64,000 nucleotides of DNA from Vibrio ostreae. Its GTDB lineage: Bacteria; Pseudomonadota; Gammaproteobacteria; Enterobacterales; Vibrionaceae. A program made the translations under genes and the position numbers. The stretch lies in the NCBI RefSeq assembly GCF_019226825.1, contig NZ_CP076643.1:1736001-1800000 (forward strand), in the 5' to 3' direction. Under the pieces are notes generated by a model that saw only the letters and a program-made list of their open reading frames with translations, searched no databases and was not told the origin of the DNA. The stretch's first letter is position 1; each line of letters opens with the position of its first letter. Shown here piece by piece: positions 38,244-49,921 of the stretch.

Positions 38244-39457
38244 TGAATGGCGGACAAATAGGTAACGTAGATCTTGTTAAACAGCTCAACAGCGCAGCGG
38301 TTTATCGTTTAATTGACCAGCAAGGTCCGATTTCCCGCATTCAGGTTGCCGATGTCAGCCAGCTTGCTCCGGCCAGCGTCACCAAGATCACCCGCCAGCT
38401 TCTCGAACGCGGCCTGATAAAAGAGGTCGCGCAACAAGCGTCGACCGGCGGGCGACGTGCCATCTCTCTCACCACCGAAGTGGCTCCCTTTCATTCCATC
38501 GCGGTGCGTCTCGGCCGCGATTATATCCAGCTCAGCCTGTACGATTTAGGTGGCAAAGAGCTGGCTAGCGCCGAACACGAATTTCTCTATGCCCAGCAGC
38601 CGCAATTAATCGAAGGTCTGCTTGGTCATATTAAAGCTTTCATTGCCCAGCACAGCGCGCAGATTGATCAGTTAATTGCCATCGGTGTGGTCTTGCCAGG
38701 CCTGGTCAATCCTGAAACCGGTGTGGTGGAATATATGCCACACATCGATATTGATACTCTGGATCTGGGCGATATTCTGCGCGAGCATTTTCATGTCGAA
38801 AGCTTTGTTGGTAACGATGTGCGCGGTATGGCACTGGCTGAACACTATTTCGGCGCCAGCCAGGATTGTCAGGACTCCATTCTGGTCAGTGTGCACCGCG
38901 GCACCGGTGCCGGCATCATAGTCAACGGCCAGGTATTTCTGGGCTCTAATCGTAATGTGGGCGAAATCGGCCATATCCAGATAGACGCGCTCGGCGATAA
39001 ATGCCAGTGCGGCAACTTCGGCTGTCTGGAGACCATTGCCACCAACCCGGCGATCATCAAACGCGTCACCAACCTACTGGCACAGGGTTATGAATCAAGC
39101 CTGGCCGGCATTGAGCCGCTGAACGTCGAAACCATTTGTCAGCACGCCAATCAGGGCGATGAGCTGGCCAAACAGGCGCTGGTTCAGGTCGGAAACCAGT
39201 TGGGTAAAGCGATTGCCATTACCGTCAACCTGTTTAACCCGCAAAAAATTGTTATCGCCGGTCAGATTACTGCGGCTCCGGAGATTATTTTCCCGGCTAT
39301 TTTGCGCAATGTACACAATCAGTCGCTCAAGACCTTCCACCGCGATTTGCCTATCGTTGCCTCAGCGGTGGATAAGCAACCGACCAAAAGCGCATTTGCC
39401 ATGATCAAGCGCGCGATGCTTAATGGCGTTCTGTTACAAAAATTGCTTGAAGACTAA
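38243..39457 (+). CDS. nagC: ROK-family repressor NagC
   Basis: This 404-residue ROK protein represses nag and chitin-utilisation genes and is released by GlcNAc-6-P. It has an N-terminal winged helix (about residues 15-75; ISRIQVADVSQLAPASVTKI) and a ROK sugar-kinase-like domain. The zinc motif is CQCGNFGCLE near residue 255. It overlaps nagA by one base and is followed by a terminator. Confidence 0.95.
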   Translation: MNGGQIGNVDLVKQLNSAAVYRLIDQQGPISRIQVADVSQLAPASVTKITRQLLERGLIKEVAQQASTGGRRAISLTTEVAPFHSIAVRLGRDYIQLSLYDLGGKELASAEHEFLYAQQPQLIEGLLGHIKAFIAQHSAQIDQLIAIGVVLPGLVNPETGVVEYMPHIDIDTLDLGDILREHFHVESFVGNDVRGMALAEHYFGASQDCQDSILVSVHRGTGAGIIVNGQVFLGSNRNVGEIGHIQIDALGDKCQCGNFGCLETIATNPAIIKRVTNLLAQGYESSLAGIEPLNVETICQHANQGDELAKQALVQVGNQLGKAIAITVNLFNPQKIVIAGQITAAPEIIFPAILRNVHNQSLKTFHRDLPIVASAVDKQPTKSAFAMIKRAMLNGVLLQKLLED

Positions 39458-39479
39458 TCAGTTGCATATCCTATAATAT

Positions 39480-39516
39480 AGGGCCGTATCTCTATGAAGA
39501 TACGGCCCTTTTTTAA
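39480..39516 (+). terminator. Terminator after nagC
   Basis: AGGGCCGTATC-TCTATGA-AGATACGGCCCT with a following TTTTT forms a strong hairpin 25 bases past the nagC stop. Confidence 0.9.
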
Positions 39517-39533
39517 TTAAAATAAGAAACACT

Positions 39534-41120
39534 ATGGATTTGATCATAATCTCTGCGGCATTTCTGGCTGGGTTTATCGCACTAAAATGTCACCTTCCTC
39601 CGTTAGTCGGTTTTCTGATTGCCGGGTTTGCCCTCAATGGCTATGGCTTTGAGTCAAACGAAACCATTACCACACTGGCTGACCTCGGTGTCACCCTGAT
39701 GCTGTTTACTATAGGTTTGAAACTGGATGTCCGTTCTCTGCTTGAGAAGGAAATCTGGGCCGGAGCCACCGTGCACAACCTGCTGTCGACCGCCATCTTC
39801 ACCCTTATCCTGATGGCGTTCAAAACTCTGGGGCTCGACAGCCTGGCCGATGTACCGGTCTCAAGCCTAGTGTTGCTGGGTTTTGCGCTGTCCTTCTCAA
39901 GTACCGTATTTGCGGTTAAATCCCTGCAGGAAAAAGGCGAACTGAATGCCACTTACGGCACACTCGCTATCGGTATTTTGGTCATGCAGGATATCTTTGC
40001 CGTGATATTTTTAACCGCATCGACCGGTAAACTGCCGGAATGGTATGCCATCGGACTGTTTATGTTGCCATTCCTGCGCCCACTGATGTTTGAGCTGCTC
40101 GACCGGGTCGGCCACGGTGAGATGCTGATTCTGCTCGGTATCTTCCTGGCCCTGGTGGTGGGAGCTGGTCTGTTCGAACTGGTCGGGATGAAGCCGGACC
40201 TGGGCGCACTGATCCTCGGTATGATGCTGGCCGGACACAATAAGGCTTCGGAGCTCTCCAAATCCTTGTTTAACTTAAAAGAGTTATTTCTGGTTTGCTT
40301 CTTCCTGAATATTGGCCTGTCAGAAGAACCGACCGCAACCGGCTTTTTCCTCGCCCTGCTGCTGCTGATCCTGCTACCGATCAAAGGTATGCTTTATTTC
40401 TGGGTTATTAATCGCTTCCATTTCCGGGTGCGTACCTCGCTGCTAGCGTCAATTTCGCTGTTCAACTTCAGTGAGTTCGGCCTGATTGTTGGCGGACTGG
40501 CCTTTAAAATGGGCTGGTTACCGGGCGATATTCTGGTCGCCCTGGCCATCTCGGTACCGCTGTCGTTTATTGTCGCCGCACCACTGAGCCGCAAGGGGCA
40601 CGAACTTTACCAACGCTCGTCACATTGGTTTGATCAGCCCGCGCCGGAAGTCCTGCATCAGCGCGACGCCTTGATTAACCCGGGCAACGCTCAGGTGCTG
40701 ATCCTCGGTATGGGCCGTATCGGAACCGGTGCTTATGAAGAAATGACCCAACGCTATGGCCAGATCTGTCTGGGTGTCGAACTACGCGAAGACGCCGCCA
40801 AAGGTCACCGCGATCAAGGGCGCAACGTCATCAGCGGCGATGCCACCGACCCGGATTTCTGGGAACGTATCCTTGATACCGGACATGGCAAAATGGTGCT
40901 GCTGGCGATGCCACATCACCAGGCCAACCAGATTGCCCTGTCGCTGCTGAAAAAGCGTCACTTCCCTGGTCATATTGCGGCAATTGCCGAATACCCGGAC
41001 CAGATGGACAGCCTGATTGCCGATGGCGCACACGCTGCGTTTAACATCTACAGCGAAGCCGGCACCGGTTTTGCCCGCCATGTTTGCGACCAGCTCAATC
41101 CACATTTCAGCCGCAGCTAA
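39534..41120 (+). CDS. CPA2-family cation:proton antiporter with TrkA-N domain (Kef/YbaL-like)
   Basis: This 528-residue protein has a membrane domain of about 11-12 helices (residues 1-360) of the CPA2 family. Typical segments are TLADLGVTLMLFTIGLKLDV and GFALSFSSTVFAVKSLQEKG. A cytoplasmic RCK/TrkA-N nucleotide-binding domain follows (about 380-510; VLILGMGRIGTGAYEEM). It is expected to exchange K+ (or Na+) for H+ under NAD(H) control. I cannot distinguish KefB, YbaL and RosB-type members from sequence alone. A perfect terminator hairpin follows. Confidence 0.88.
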   Translation: MDLIIISAAFLAGFIALKCHLPPLVGFLIAGFALNGYGFESNETITTLADLGVTLMLFTIGLKLDVRSLLEKEIWAGATVHNLLSTAIFTLILMAFKTLGLDSLADVPVSSLVLLGFALSFSSTVFAVKSLQEKGELNATYGTLAIGILVMQDIFAVIFLTASTGKLPEWYAIGLFMLPFLRPLMFELLDRVGHGEMLILLGIFLALVVGAGLFELVGMKPDLGALILGMMLAGHNKASELSKSLFNLKELFLVCFFLNIGLSEEPTATGFFLALLLLILLPIKGMLYFWVINRFHFRVRTSLLASISLFNFSEFGLIVGGLAFKMGWLPGDILVALAISVPLSFIVAAPLSRKGHELYQRSSHWFDQPAPEVLHQRDALINPGNAQVLILGMGRIGTGAYEEMTQRYGQICLGVELREDAAKGHRDQGRNVISGDATDPDFWERILDTGHGKMVLLAMPHHQANQIALSLLKKRHFPGHIAAIAEYPDQMDSLIADGAHAAFNIYSEAGTGFARHVCDQLNPHFSRS

Positions 41121-41126
41121 ACTGGT

Positions 41127-41162
41127 GATGACAACAAAAGTTAGCGGCTTTTGTTGTCATTC
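41127..41162 (+). terminator. Terminator after the CPA2 antiporter gene
   Basis: TGACAACAAAAG and CTTTTGTTGTCA form a perfect 12-bp stem with a seven-base loop right after the stop codon. The tail is only weakly T-rich. Confidence 0.7.
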
Positions 41163-41337
41163 CCGGTGACAAATTAGCCCTTTTCTAAATTCCGTTTAAA
41201 ATATTAGCCATTAAATTAAATAATATTCATCACACACTCTTTTCTTTAAACTTTTTCACAATTATGGGTTGCCTTTTTTAACCAAAGTGGCAAATTGAAG
41301 TCATCTGATTGAAACTCGTCTAATTAAGGAAAGTTGT

Positions 41338-43002
41338 ATGTGTTCTATCTTCGGTATTTTAGACATCAAAAGTGACGCGGCAGCACTTCGTCCGGTCGCT
41401 CTTGAAATGTCTAAGAAACTTCGTCACCGTGGCCCGGATTGGTCAGGTATCTACGCATCAGACCGAGCAATTCTGGCTCATGAGCGCCTGGCTATCGTTG
41501 GTCTGAATAGCGGTGCCCAGCCTCTGTACAGCCCAGATAGAAAACTGATCCTTGCAGTCAATGGCGAGATCTACAACCACAAAGAAATCCGTGCCCGCTA
41601 CGAAGGCAAATACGAATTCCAAACCGATTCTGACTGTGAAGTTATCCTGGCACTGTACCAGGACAAAGGTGCCGACCTGCTGGAAGAGCTGAACGGTATC
41701 TTTGCATTCGTCCTGTACGATGAAGAGAAAGACGAGTATCTGGTAGGCCGCGACCACATCGGTATCATTCCGCTATATCAGGGTCATGACGAGCACGGCA
41801 ACTTCTACGTAGCATCTGAAATGAAAGCGCTGGTACCGGTGTGTAAAACCATCGGTGAATTTCCTCCGGGCAGTTCCCTGAGCTCTAAAGATGCAGAGCC
41901 AAAACGCTACTACATCCGTGACTGGAACGAATACGCAGCGGTGCAGAACAACGCCACCAGCAAAGAAGATCTGACCAAAGCACTGGAAGATGCAGTAAAA
42001 CGCCAGCTGATGACCGACGTCCCTTACGGCGTACTGCTGTCCGGTGGTCTGGACTCCTCGATCACTTCTGCAGTCGCAAAACGTTTTGCAGCAATGCGTA
42101 TTGAAGACGATGAAAAATCCGCAGCATGGTGGCCACAACTGCACTCATTTGCCATTGGCCTGGAAGGCGCACCGGATCTGAAAGCGGCTCGTGAAGTGGC
42201 GGACAAACTGGGTACTGTACACCACGAAATGACCTACACCGTACAGGAAGGTCTGGATGCCATCCGTGACGTGATTTATCACATCGAAACGTATGATGTC
42301 ACCACTATCCGTGCATCAACGCCGATGTTCCTGATGGGCCGTAAAATCAAGGCCATGGGGATTAAAATGGTTCTGTCAGGCGAAGGCGCTGACGAAATCT
42401 TCGGTGGCTACCTGTACTTCCACAAGGCACCAAACGCACAGGAATTCCACGAGGAAACCGTCCGTAAACTGCTGGCGCTGAACATGTTTGACTGTGCCCG
42501 TGCCAACAAATCTCTGGCAGCATGGGGTGTTGAAGGCCGGGTACCATTCCTGGACAAAGAGTTCATCGACGTGGCAATGCGCCTCAACCCGGCCGACAAG
42601 ATGTGTGGCAACGGTAAGATGGAAAAACACATCCTGCGTGAGTGTTTTGAACATTACCTGCCAGAGTCCATCGCATGGCGTCAGAAAGAGCAGTTCTCTG
42701 ATGGCGTAGGCTACAACTGGATCGACACACTAAAAGCAACTGCTGAAGCGAAAGTCACTGATCAGCAGATGGAAACCGCGAAGTACCGCTTCCCGTACAA
42801 CACACCATCGACCAAAGAAGGTTACGTGTACCGCGAGATCTTTGAAGAACTGTTCCCGCTGGAATCAGCGGCGCACTGTGTCCCTGGCGGCCCTTCGGTT
42901 GCCTGCTCTTCGGCGAAAGCAGTAGAATGGGATGAGTCGTTCAAAAACTGTATCGACCCGTCAGGTCGTGCAGTAAAAGCGGTTCACAACGAAGCATACT
43001 AA
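41338..43002 (+). CDS. asnB: Asparagine synthase B (glutamine-hydrolysing)
   Basis: This 554-residue enzyme converts aspartate, glutamine and ATP to asparagine. Cys2 (MCSIFGILDIK) is the glutaminase nucleophile. The ATP-binding PP-loop is GVLLSGGLDSSITSAVAKRF, and GEGADEIFGGYLYFH lies in the synthetase active site. Size equals E. coli AsnB. The ATG follows AAGGAAAG and a 217-base AT-rich leader. Confidence 0.98.
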   Translation: MCSIFGILDIKSDAAALRPVALEMSKKLRHRGPDWSGIYASDRAILAHERLAIVGLNSGAQPLYSPDRKLILAVNGEIYNHKEIRARYEGKYEFQTDSDCEVILALYQDKGADLLEELNGIFAFVLYDEEKDEYLVGRDHIGIIPLYQGHDEHGNFYVASEMKALVPVCKTIGEFPPGSSLSSKDAEPKRYYIRDWNEYAAVQNNATSKEDLTKALEDAVKRQLMTDVPYGVLLSGGLDSSITSAVAKRFAAMRIEDDEKSAAWWPQLHSFAIGLEGAPDLKAAREVADKLGTVHHEMTYTVQEGLDAIRDVIYHIETYDVTTIRASTPMFLMGRKIKAMGIKMVLSGEGADEIFGGYLYFHKAPNAQEFHEETVRKLLALNMFDCARANKSLAAWGVEGRVPFLDKEFIDVAMRLNPADKMCGNGKMEKHILRECFEHYLPESIAWRQKEQFSDGVGYNWIDTLKATAEAKVTDQQMETAKYRFPYNTPSTKEGYVYREIFEELFPLESAAHCVPGGPSVACSSAKAVEWDESFKNCIDPSGRAVKAVHNEAY

Positions 43003-43043
43003 TCCCCTTTCCAACTGACTGCTCAGCGGGAAAACCGGATACG

Positions 43044-43072
43044 TAAAAGGCGCCTGTGGCGCCTTTTTTATT
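43044..43072 (+). terminator. Terminator after asnB
   Basis: AAAAGGCGCC-TGT-GGCGCCTTTTTT is a strong stem with a T-run, between the convergent asnB and rfaH genes. Confidence 0.9.
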
Positions 43073-43094
43073 ACTCGGACAAAATTAAGCAGGA

Positions 43095-43595
43095 TTAACC
43101 TTTCAGGTCGAGATGCTTGTTATCAATGCTCATCGCCACTGGCTGACTGATCATTTTCACCAGCATAATCGAACGGCTCTCACCGTCCGGCTCCTGATAG
43201 ATAGCCTTCAGCCCTTTGAACTGACCACCTTTGACTTCAATTTCCTGTCCCTTCACCGGCCCTTGAGACTGGGACATCGCCTGCAATGCACAGCCGAACT
43301 GCTTCAGTTCGTAGACTAAGTCACCCTGGATCTCTTTAGGCTCAGAGCCGAAACGAATAAAATCCGCCACCCCGCGCGTTGAACGTACCGTGGTGAATGT
43401 CGGACCTTGCTGAAAATCAAAACGGACAAACATGTAAGACGGAAATAACGGTTCCCGCACTTTTTGCCGCTTGCCGCGTAAAATTTTCTCGACTTCGATT
43501 TCCGGATAAAAGCACTCTACCCCCTGATTTTCCAGATGGGCTTTCGCTCTGACCTGCTCTCCTCGTTTACAGTACAGTAAATACCAACGTTTCAT
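43095..43595 (-). CDS. rfaH: Transcription antiterminator RfaH
   Basis: This 166-residue NusG paralogue binds RNA polymerase paused at ops elements and promotes transcription and translation of long surface-polysaccharide operons. The NGN domain start MKRWYLLYCKRGEQVRAKAH and GVECFYPEIEVEKILRGKRQ are specific to RfaH rather than NusG. The C-terminal domain begins around residue 110, after the linker with QGPVKGQEIEVKGGQFKGL. No ops element was found in this window. Confidence 0.94.
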   Translation of the reverse strand: MKRWYLLYCKRGEQVRAKAHLENQGVECFYPEIEVEKILRGKRQKVREPLFPSYMFVRFDFQQGPTFTTVRSTRGVADFIRFGSEPKEIQGDLVYELKQFGCALQAMSQSQGPVKGQEIEVKGGQFKGLKAIYQEPDGESRSIMLVKMISQPVAMSIDNKHLDLKG

Positions 43596-43985
43596 TTCTA
43601 ACCAACTTTTCTTAACAACTGTGAACTATGGTTTACTCCACTCTGGATGAAGCTGATTGTTATCTCTTTGCTTGTAACACATGATCTTCAAATATGGAAA
43701 ATTAGATTTCCAGATCCCCCGCCGCGAGACCCACCGCTAACTAATTGTATTTTATACCATTTAACATACGGATTAAAATTCGAACAAATAAGATCATTGC
43801 AGTTTTATTCTCTTGCATGTATACGTATCGACCGAATAAAACCTTAGCAATAATGTATTTAACAATATTATAAGCCTAAGGGAAATCATCATTTATAACA
43901 CTGCATCAAAAGTGATATCCACGGTTTGCACAACGCACCACCGTGAACATTCACCAGAGATGGTTTCTGTCACAGGAAGTACTTT
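43596..43985. other. Intergenic region between rfaH and the peptide permease gene
   Basis: This 390-base AT-rich gap lies between divergent genes and must hold both promoters. I could not fix a -35/-10 pair. A 66-codon open frame at 43647-43847 shows no ribosome-binding site or family features and is not called. Confidence 0.4.
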
Positions 43986-45470
43986 ATGTCAGACTTGAAT
44001 ATATTCAAGCAACCTAAACCATTCTATTTGATCTTTTCAATAGAATTTTGGGAGCGATTCGGATTCTACGGGATGCAAGCCATCCTGACCGTTTACATGG
44101 TCAAAATTCTGAATATGGATGAATCGACCTCTTTTGTTCTGTTTGGTGCCTTTTCTGCGCTGGTTTACGGTTTCGTTGCCGCCGGTGGTTGGATCGGTGA
44201 CAAGGTCATCGGCAGTAAACGGGCCGTGACGCTAGGTGCCATCATTTTAATGATTGGTTATGCCCTGCTTGGCTTGTCCACCGCAGAGCAAAGCTTCGGT
44301 GGTCCGACACTTATCTTTATTGCCATGGGCTTTATCACTGTGGGTAACGGCCTGTTCAAAGCCAACCCGTCCAGCCTGCTGGCCAAAGTCTACCCGGAAA
44401 ACGATCCTCGCCTCGATGGCGCGTTCACCATGTATTACATGGCGATTAACCTCGGTTCGTTCATTTCGATGATCATCACCCCAATCGTAGCAGAGCGTGC
44501 CGGCTACGGCATGGCATTTGGTGTCAGCGCGATTGGCCTGGCGATCACTGTGGTTAACTTCATCATGTGCCAGGGCATGCTGCGCAAAGTCGGCTCACCG
44601 GCTGATCTGGCACCGGTGAATAAAACCAAACTGCTGCTGGTCACCGTTGGCTCTGTTATTGCCAGCTTTGTATGTAGCTACCTGCTGCAGAACCTGGCAC
44701 TGGCGCACGGTATCCTGGTTGTCGCCGGCTTGACGATTGTATTTTTCTACTTTAAAGAAGCCCTGTCGATTCGCGGTATCGAGCGCCAGAAAATGCTGGT
44801 TGCTTTCGTGCTGATGCTGCAAGGTGTGGTGTTCTTCGTGCTCTACTTCCAGATGCCAACCTCACTCAACTTCTTTGCGATTCATAACGTCAGCCACGAT
44901 ATCTTTGGTATTGGTGTTGAGCCGGAGCAATTCCAGGCTCTGAACCCGTTCTGGATCATGGTGGCCAGTCCGGTCCTGGCGATGCTGTACGGCAAACTGG
45001 GCGATCGTCTGTCGATGCCGTTTAAATTTGCCTGTGGTATGGCGCTGTGTGCCATGTCATTCCTGATCCTGTCCTGGGGAGCGAACTTTGCCAATGCTGA
45101 AGGCATCATCAGTTCAAACTGGCTGGTGTTGTGTTACGCATTCCAGTCGATCGGTGAACTGCTGGTGTCCGGTCTGGGCCTGGCCATGGTGGCTCAGCTG
45201 GTTCCGCAGCGTATGATGGGCTTTGCGATGGGGATGTGGTTTTTGACCTCAGCAACCGCAGCCGTTATTGCTGGCTGGGTCGCAAGTCTGACCTCGGTAC
45301 CGAGCCATGTAGCGTCCGCCACTGAATCACTGGCTATCTACGGTGATGTGTTTGGTAAGATTGGTTATGCCACTGCGGCCATTACCGTACTGACCTTCCT
45401 GATTGCACCTAAGCTGAGTAAAATCTGCCGTGGTGAGAACGAAGTCGTGCTGGAAACCGCGCAAGCTTAA
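43986..45470 (+). CDS. Proton-dependent di/tripeptide permease (POT family, DtpA/TppB-like)
   Basis: This 494-residue, 12- to 14-helix transporter imports di- and tripeptides with protons. The POT signature EFWERFGFYGMQAILTVYMV at about residues 22-41 includes the ExxERF(x)Y motif. The second POT motif covers FIAMGFITVGNGLFKANPSS. It is closest by eye to the E. coli DtpA/DtpB group. It is transcribed alone and ends at a strong terminator shared with the convergent hemH. Confidence 0.93.
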   Translation: MSDLNIFKQPKPFYLIFSIEFWERFGFYGMQAILTVYMVKILNMDESTSFVLFGAFSALVYGFVAAGGWIGDKVIGSKRAVTLGAIILMIGYALLGLSTAEQSFGGPTLIFIAMGFITVGNGLFKANPSSLLAKVYPENDPRLDGAFTMYYMAINLGSFISMIITPIVAERAGYGMAFGVSAIGLAITVVNFIMCQGMLRKVGSPADLAPVNKTKLLLVTVGSVIASFVCSYLLQNLALAHGILVVAGLTIVFFYFKEALSIRGIERQKMLVAFVLMLQGVVFFVLYFQMPTSLNFFAIHNVSHDIFGIGVEPEQFQALNPFWIMVASPVLAMLYGKLGDRLSMPFKFACGMALCAMSFLILSWGANFANAEGIISSNWLVLCYAFQSIGELLVSGLGLAMVAQLVPQRMMGFAMGMWFLTSATAAVIAGWVASLTSVPSHVASATESLAIYGDVFGKIGYATAAITVLTFLIAPKLSKICRGENEVVLETAQA

Positions 45471-45487
45471 CGTCGGCCCGTCCAACA

Positions 45488-45520
45488 TAAAAAGCCTCAG
45501 TTCATGCTGAGGCTTTTTCG
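45488..45520 (+). terminator. Terminator after the peptide permease gene
   Basis: AAAAAGCCTCAG-TTCATG-CTGAGGCTTTTT is a perfect 12-bp stem with T- and A-runs on the two sides, able to terminate both convergent genes. Confidence 0.9.
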
Positions 45521-45574
45521 TCTCTGATGGTTGTGTATCTGAGCGTTGGGCTCTGGTATCGGTTAAGTCCGGCG

Positions 45575-46546
45575 TTACAGTCGTTCTCTGACCAGACTTG
45601 CCATCATCGCGATATGAGCGGCTGAATCGTTGAGACACTCGATATAGTGGAATGTTTCTCCGCCGGCATGCAGAAAAATCTCGCAGTTCTGCTCGGAAAT
45701 TTCTTCCAGGGTTTCGAGACAGTCAACCGAGAAGGCCGGACACAGAATATCAAGCTTTTTGACACCTTGCCCCGGCAGTGCCTGCAGGGTTTTGTCCGTA
45801 TACGGCTGCAGCCACTCTTCACGACCAAACCGTGACTGATAAGTCATCAGAACTTTTTCAGGAGCCAGGCCAAGCTCGGCAGCCAAAAGACGGGTGGTCT
45901 GCTCACAATGCTGAGGATAAATATCACCATTATCCGCATAGCGCTTGGGAATACCGTGATAGGAACAGACCAACAGATCACCCTGACCATTCTCCTGCCA
46001 GGACTGACGCACCTTGTCGGCCAGCGCTTGGATGTAAAGCGGATGATCGTGGTAATCGCGCACGAAGCTCAGATCCGGCACCACATCAACCTGTTTCATC
46101 GCTTTCGCCACACCGTCAAACACCGCCGCGCTGGTTGTTCCGGAATACTGCGGATACAACGGCAGAACAATAATGCTGTCCACACCTTGCTGCTGCAGCT
46201 TCTGAACGCCGCTCAGCAGGCTAGGCTCGCCGTAAGTCATGCCCATTTCAACCGGTATATTGAGCGCCTGTTGCAAGCCCTGCTGCTGACGTTTGGAATA
46301 GACCATCAGCGGTGAGCCTTCATCCATCCAGATACTCTGGTACAGCTTAGCCACCTTTGGCGAACGTAACGGCAGAATAATGCCATGCAGGATCGGACAC
46401 CACAGCCAGCGGCTCATATCCACCACACGCTGGTCGTGCAGGAATTCACTCAGAAAACGTTTTACCTCAGCCGCCGTCGGCGCTTGTGGCGTCCCCAGAT
46501 TGGCTAACAGCACACCATAATTTTTGTTGTTTTGCATAATGTCCAT
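45575..46546 (-). CDS. hemH: Ferrochelatase
   Basis: This 323-residue enzyme inserts Fe2+ into protoporphyrin IX, the last step of haem synthesis. It begins with the family sequence [20 protein letters not shown]. The catalytic His lies in [18 protein letters not shown], and the second motif is [15 protein letters not shown]. Two ATGs (46546 and 46537) could serve as start; I cannot separate them firmly. It lies downstream of adk with a terminator in between. Confidence 0.96.
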   Translation of the reverse strand: MDIMQNNKNYGVLLANLGTPQAPTAAEVKRFLSEFLHDQRVVDMSRWLWCPILHGIILPLRSPKVAKLYQSIWMDEGSPLMVYSKRQQQGLQQALNIPVEMGMTYGEPSLLSGVQKLQQQGVDSIIVLPLYPQYSGTTSAAVFDGVAKAMKQVDVVPDLSFVRDYHDHPLYIQALADKVRQSWQENGQGDLLVCSYHGIPKRYADNGDIYPQHCEQTTRLLAAELGLAPEKVLMTYQSRFGREEWLQPYTDKTLQALPGQGVKKLDILCPAFSVDCLETLEEISEQNCEIFLHAGGETFHYIECLNDSAAHIAMMASLVRERL

Positions 46547-46676
46547 TCAGGTTTGTCACGCAGCGTCACGCGCTGCCGGATTAAAATTGAATCTCGCAAA
46601 ATGACCGGCATCCCGGTCCCGGGCTGGAATCAACCGGTCTGAAGGTGCTTGTACGGACTTTTAGCAGAAAAAGTTC

Positions 46677-46704
46677 ATAAAAAAAGCGACCTTACGGTCG
46701 CTTC
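46677..46704 (-). terminator. Terminator after adk
   Basis: On the minus strand AAGCGACC-GTAA-GGTCGCTTTTTTT forms a perfect stem with a T-run, 37 bases past the adk stop. Confidence 0.9.
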
Positions 46705-46740
46705 ACTATAACAAATATTCAGCTCAGGCTAAAATTGAGA

Positions 46741-47732
<992 letters not shown>

Positions 47733-49640
47733 TTATTCAACCTTAGTCAAAAGCTGATTGATTGCAGTGACAAATTGTGACGGATCTTCCATCGCACCAC
47801 GTTCCGCCAGCATCGCCTGGCCAAGCAGCACTTCTACCCAACGGGCAAACGCTTCCTGATCCGGCTCATCAGCCATACGTTTCACCATGGCGTGTTCCGG
47901 GTTGATTTCAAGAATGTACTTCACTTCCGGCGCCGCTTGACCGGCAGCCGCCAGCAGTTTCGCCATCTGTGTGCCCATTTCAAAGTCATCAGTGACCACT
48001 ACCGCAGGGGTTGAAGCCAGTTTGAAGGTGGTACGCACGTCTTTAACCCGCGCGCCCAGGTACTCTTTCACACGTTCAACGACAGATTTAAACTCTTGTT
48101 CTGTCTCTTTGTGTTTCTCTTTTTCCGCTTCGTCTTCAAACTTGCTCAGATCAAGGCCCGCTTTACTGATGGACTGGAACTGCTTACCGTCAAACTCGGT
48201 CAGATAGTTCATCATCCACTCATCAATGCGATCGTACATCAGCACGACTTCGATGCCTCTGGCTTTAAACTGCTCCAGGTGCGGGCTGTTTTTCGCTGCG
48301 CTGTAACTGTCCGCCGTCAGGTAGTAAATCTTATCCTGACCTTCTTTCATGCGTTCAACATAAGCACTCAGGCTGACATTCTGCTCAGCAGATTCACTGT
48401 CGCTGGAAGCAAAACGCAGCAGGCCGGCAATCTTCTCTTTGTTGGACATGTCTTCGGCCAGGCCTTCTTTCAGCACCATACCAAATTCTTTCCAGAAGCC
48501 CTGATATTTTTCTGCATCGTTGGACGCCATGCGTTCCAGCATGGTCAGCACCCGCTTGGTACAAGCGTTACGCAGCGATTGCGTGACCTTGTTATCCTGC
48601 AGAATTTCGCGCGACACGTTGAGCGGCAGATCGTTAGAGTCAATCAGGCCACGCACAAAACGTAAATAAGACGGCATAAACTGTTCAGCGTCATCCATGA
48701 TGAACACGCGCTGCACGTACAGTTTCAGGCCATGCTTGTGATCGCGGTTGTACATATCCCAAGGCGCTTTAGCCGGAATGTACAACAGACTGGTGTAGTC
48801 GTTTTTGCCTTCGACTTTGTTGTGGCTCCACACCAGAGGATCAGCAAAATCGTGTGATACATGCTTGTAGAACTCCTGATACTCTTCATCACTGATATCA
48901 GATTTGGCACGAGTCCACAAAGCCTGCGCTTTGTTGATTTGCTCCCACTGGGTTTCACCGCTTGGCTTGCCTTCCTCATCCATCACCTGAGTCTGGATGT
49001 AGACCGGGATACCGATGTGGTCTGAGTATTTCGAGATCACATCGCGCAGACGCCATTCCGACAGGAACTCTTTACCTTCGTCACGCAGGTGCAAAATGAT
49101 GTCAGTACCACGGGAAGATTTCGTGATGGTCTCCACGGTGTAATCGCCTTCACCTTGTGAATACCATTGCACCGCTTCTTCTGCCGCCAGGCCCGCCGCA
49201 CGTGAACGTACCGTCACCGCATCGGCAACAATAAAGGCCGAGTAAAAACCGACCCCGAACTGACCGATCAATTGTGAGTCTTTAGATTGATCTTGAGATA
49301 ATTTTGAGAAAAATTCAGCCGTACCCGACTTGGCGATCGTACCCAGATGCTCAATCACATCGTCACGGCTCATGCCGATACCGTTGTCAGAGATGGTCAA
49401 AGTATTCGCTTCGCTGTCAAACGACAACTTCACTCCAAGATCAGCATCATTTTGATACAAATCTGCGTTAGATAACGCCTGAAAACGCAATTTATCCGCT
49501 GCATCTGATGCGTTCGAGATCAGCTCACGCAGGAAGATTTCTTTGTTGGAATACAAAGAATGTATCATCAGATGAAGTAGTTGCTTAACTTCAGATTGAA
49601 AACCACGTGTTTCTTTGTTTGCCATTGCAGTTTCGCTCAT
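47733..49640 (-). CDS. htpG: Molecular chaperone HtpG (Hsp90)
   Basis: This 635-residue protein is the bacterial Hsp90 chaperone. The GHKL ATPase motifs are [37 protein letters not shown] and [15 protein letters not shown]. The middle domain motif is [20 protein letters not shown]. Length matches the family. It is divergent from toxR and has a sigma-32 type promoter, implying heat-shock control. Confidence 0.98.
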   Translation of the reverse strand: MSETAMANKETRGFQSEVKQLLHLMIHSLYSNKEIFLRELISNASDAADKLRFQALSNADLYQNDADLGVKLSFDSEANTLTISDNGIGMSRDDVIEHLGTIAKSGTAEFFSKLSQDQSKDSQLIGQFGVGFYSAFIVADAVTVRSRAAGLAAEEAVQWYSQGEGDYTVETITKSSRGTDIILHLRDEGKEFLSEWRLRDVISKYSDHIGIPVYIQTQVMDEEGKPSGETQWEQINKAQALWTRAKSDISDEEYQEFYKHVSHDFADPLVWSHNKVEGKNDYTSLLYIPAKAPWDMYNRDHKHGLKLYVQRVFIMDDAEQFMPSYLRFVRGLIDSNDLPLNVSREILQDNKVTQSLRNACTKRVLTMLERMASNDAEKYQGFWKEFGMVLKEGLAEDMSNKEKIAGLLRFASSDSESAEQNVSLSAYVERMKEGQDKIYYLTADSYSAAKNSPHLEQFKARGIEVVLMYDRIDEWMMNYLTEFDGKQFQSISKAGLDLSKFEDEAEKEKHKETEQEFKSVVERVKEYLGARVKDVRTTFKLASTPAVVVTDDFEMGTQMAKLLAAAGQAAPEVKYILEINPEHAMVKRMADEPDQEAFARWVEVLLGQAMLAERGAMEDPSQFVTAINQLLTKVE

Positions 49641-49710
49641 ATTAGCTCCATAACATCATTTTTGCCCCCAGACTAAAATTTGGGGTATGAGGAACATCGA
49701 TTTGGTATTA

Positions 49711-49738
49711 ACATGTGGCCCCGGAATGTAAATTCAAG
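49711..49738 (-). promoter_or_regulatory. Sigma-32 heat-shock promoter of htpG
   Basis: On the minus strand CTTGAA is followed after 14 bases by CCACATGT, close to the sigma-32 consensus CTTGAA-N(13-15)-CCCCATNT. It lies about 70-100 bases upstream of the htpG start within the toxR-htpG divergent gap. Confidence 0.72.
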
Positions 49739-49921
49739 GTCAAAAACTATAAAAACTGAGTTTTTTGAAGTTTTTTTGATTATGCTCTATCCGAATTTTT
49801 ATCAAGGAAGATAACCCCCGAATATTTCAACGTCGTTTTTTAATTCGTTCTACAGGGAAGGTTGTGGATAGTGGGTAGTCATTAGTCCAAGCTCTAAATA
49901 CTAATTAAAAAGAAGATATCG

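Noticed and set aside
43647..43847. 66-codon ORF upstream of the peptide permease
   Set aside because: No ribosome-binding site, no recognisable motif, and AT-rich composition typical of a promoter region.
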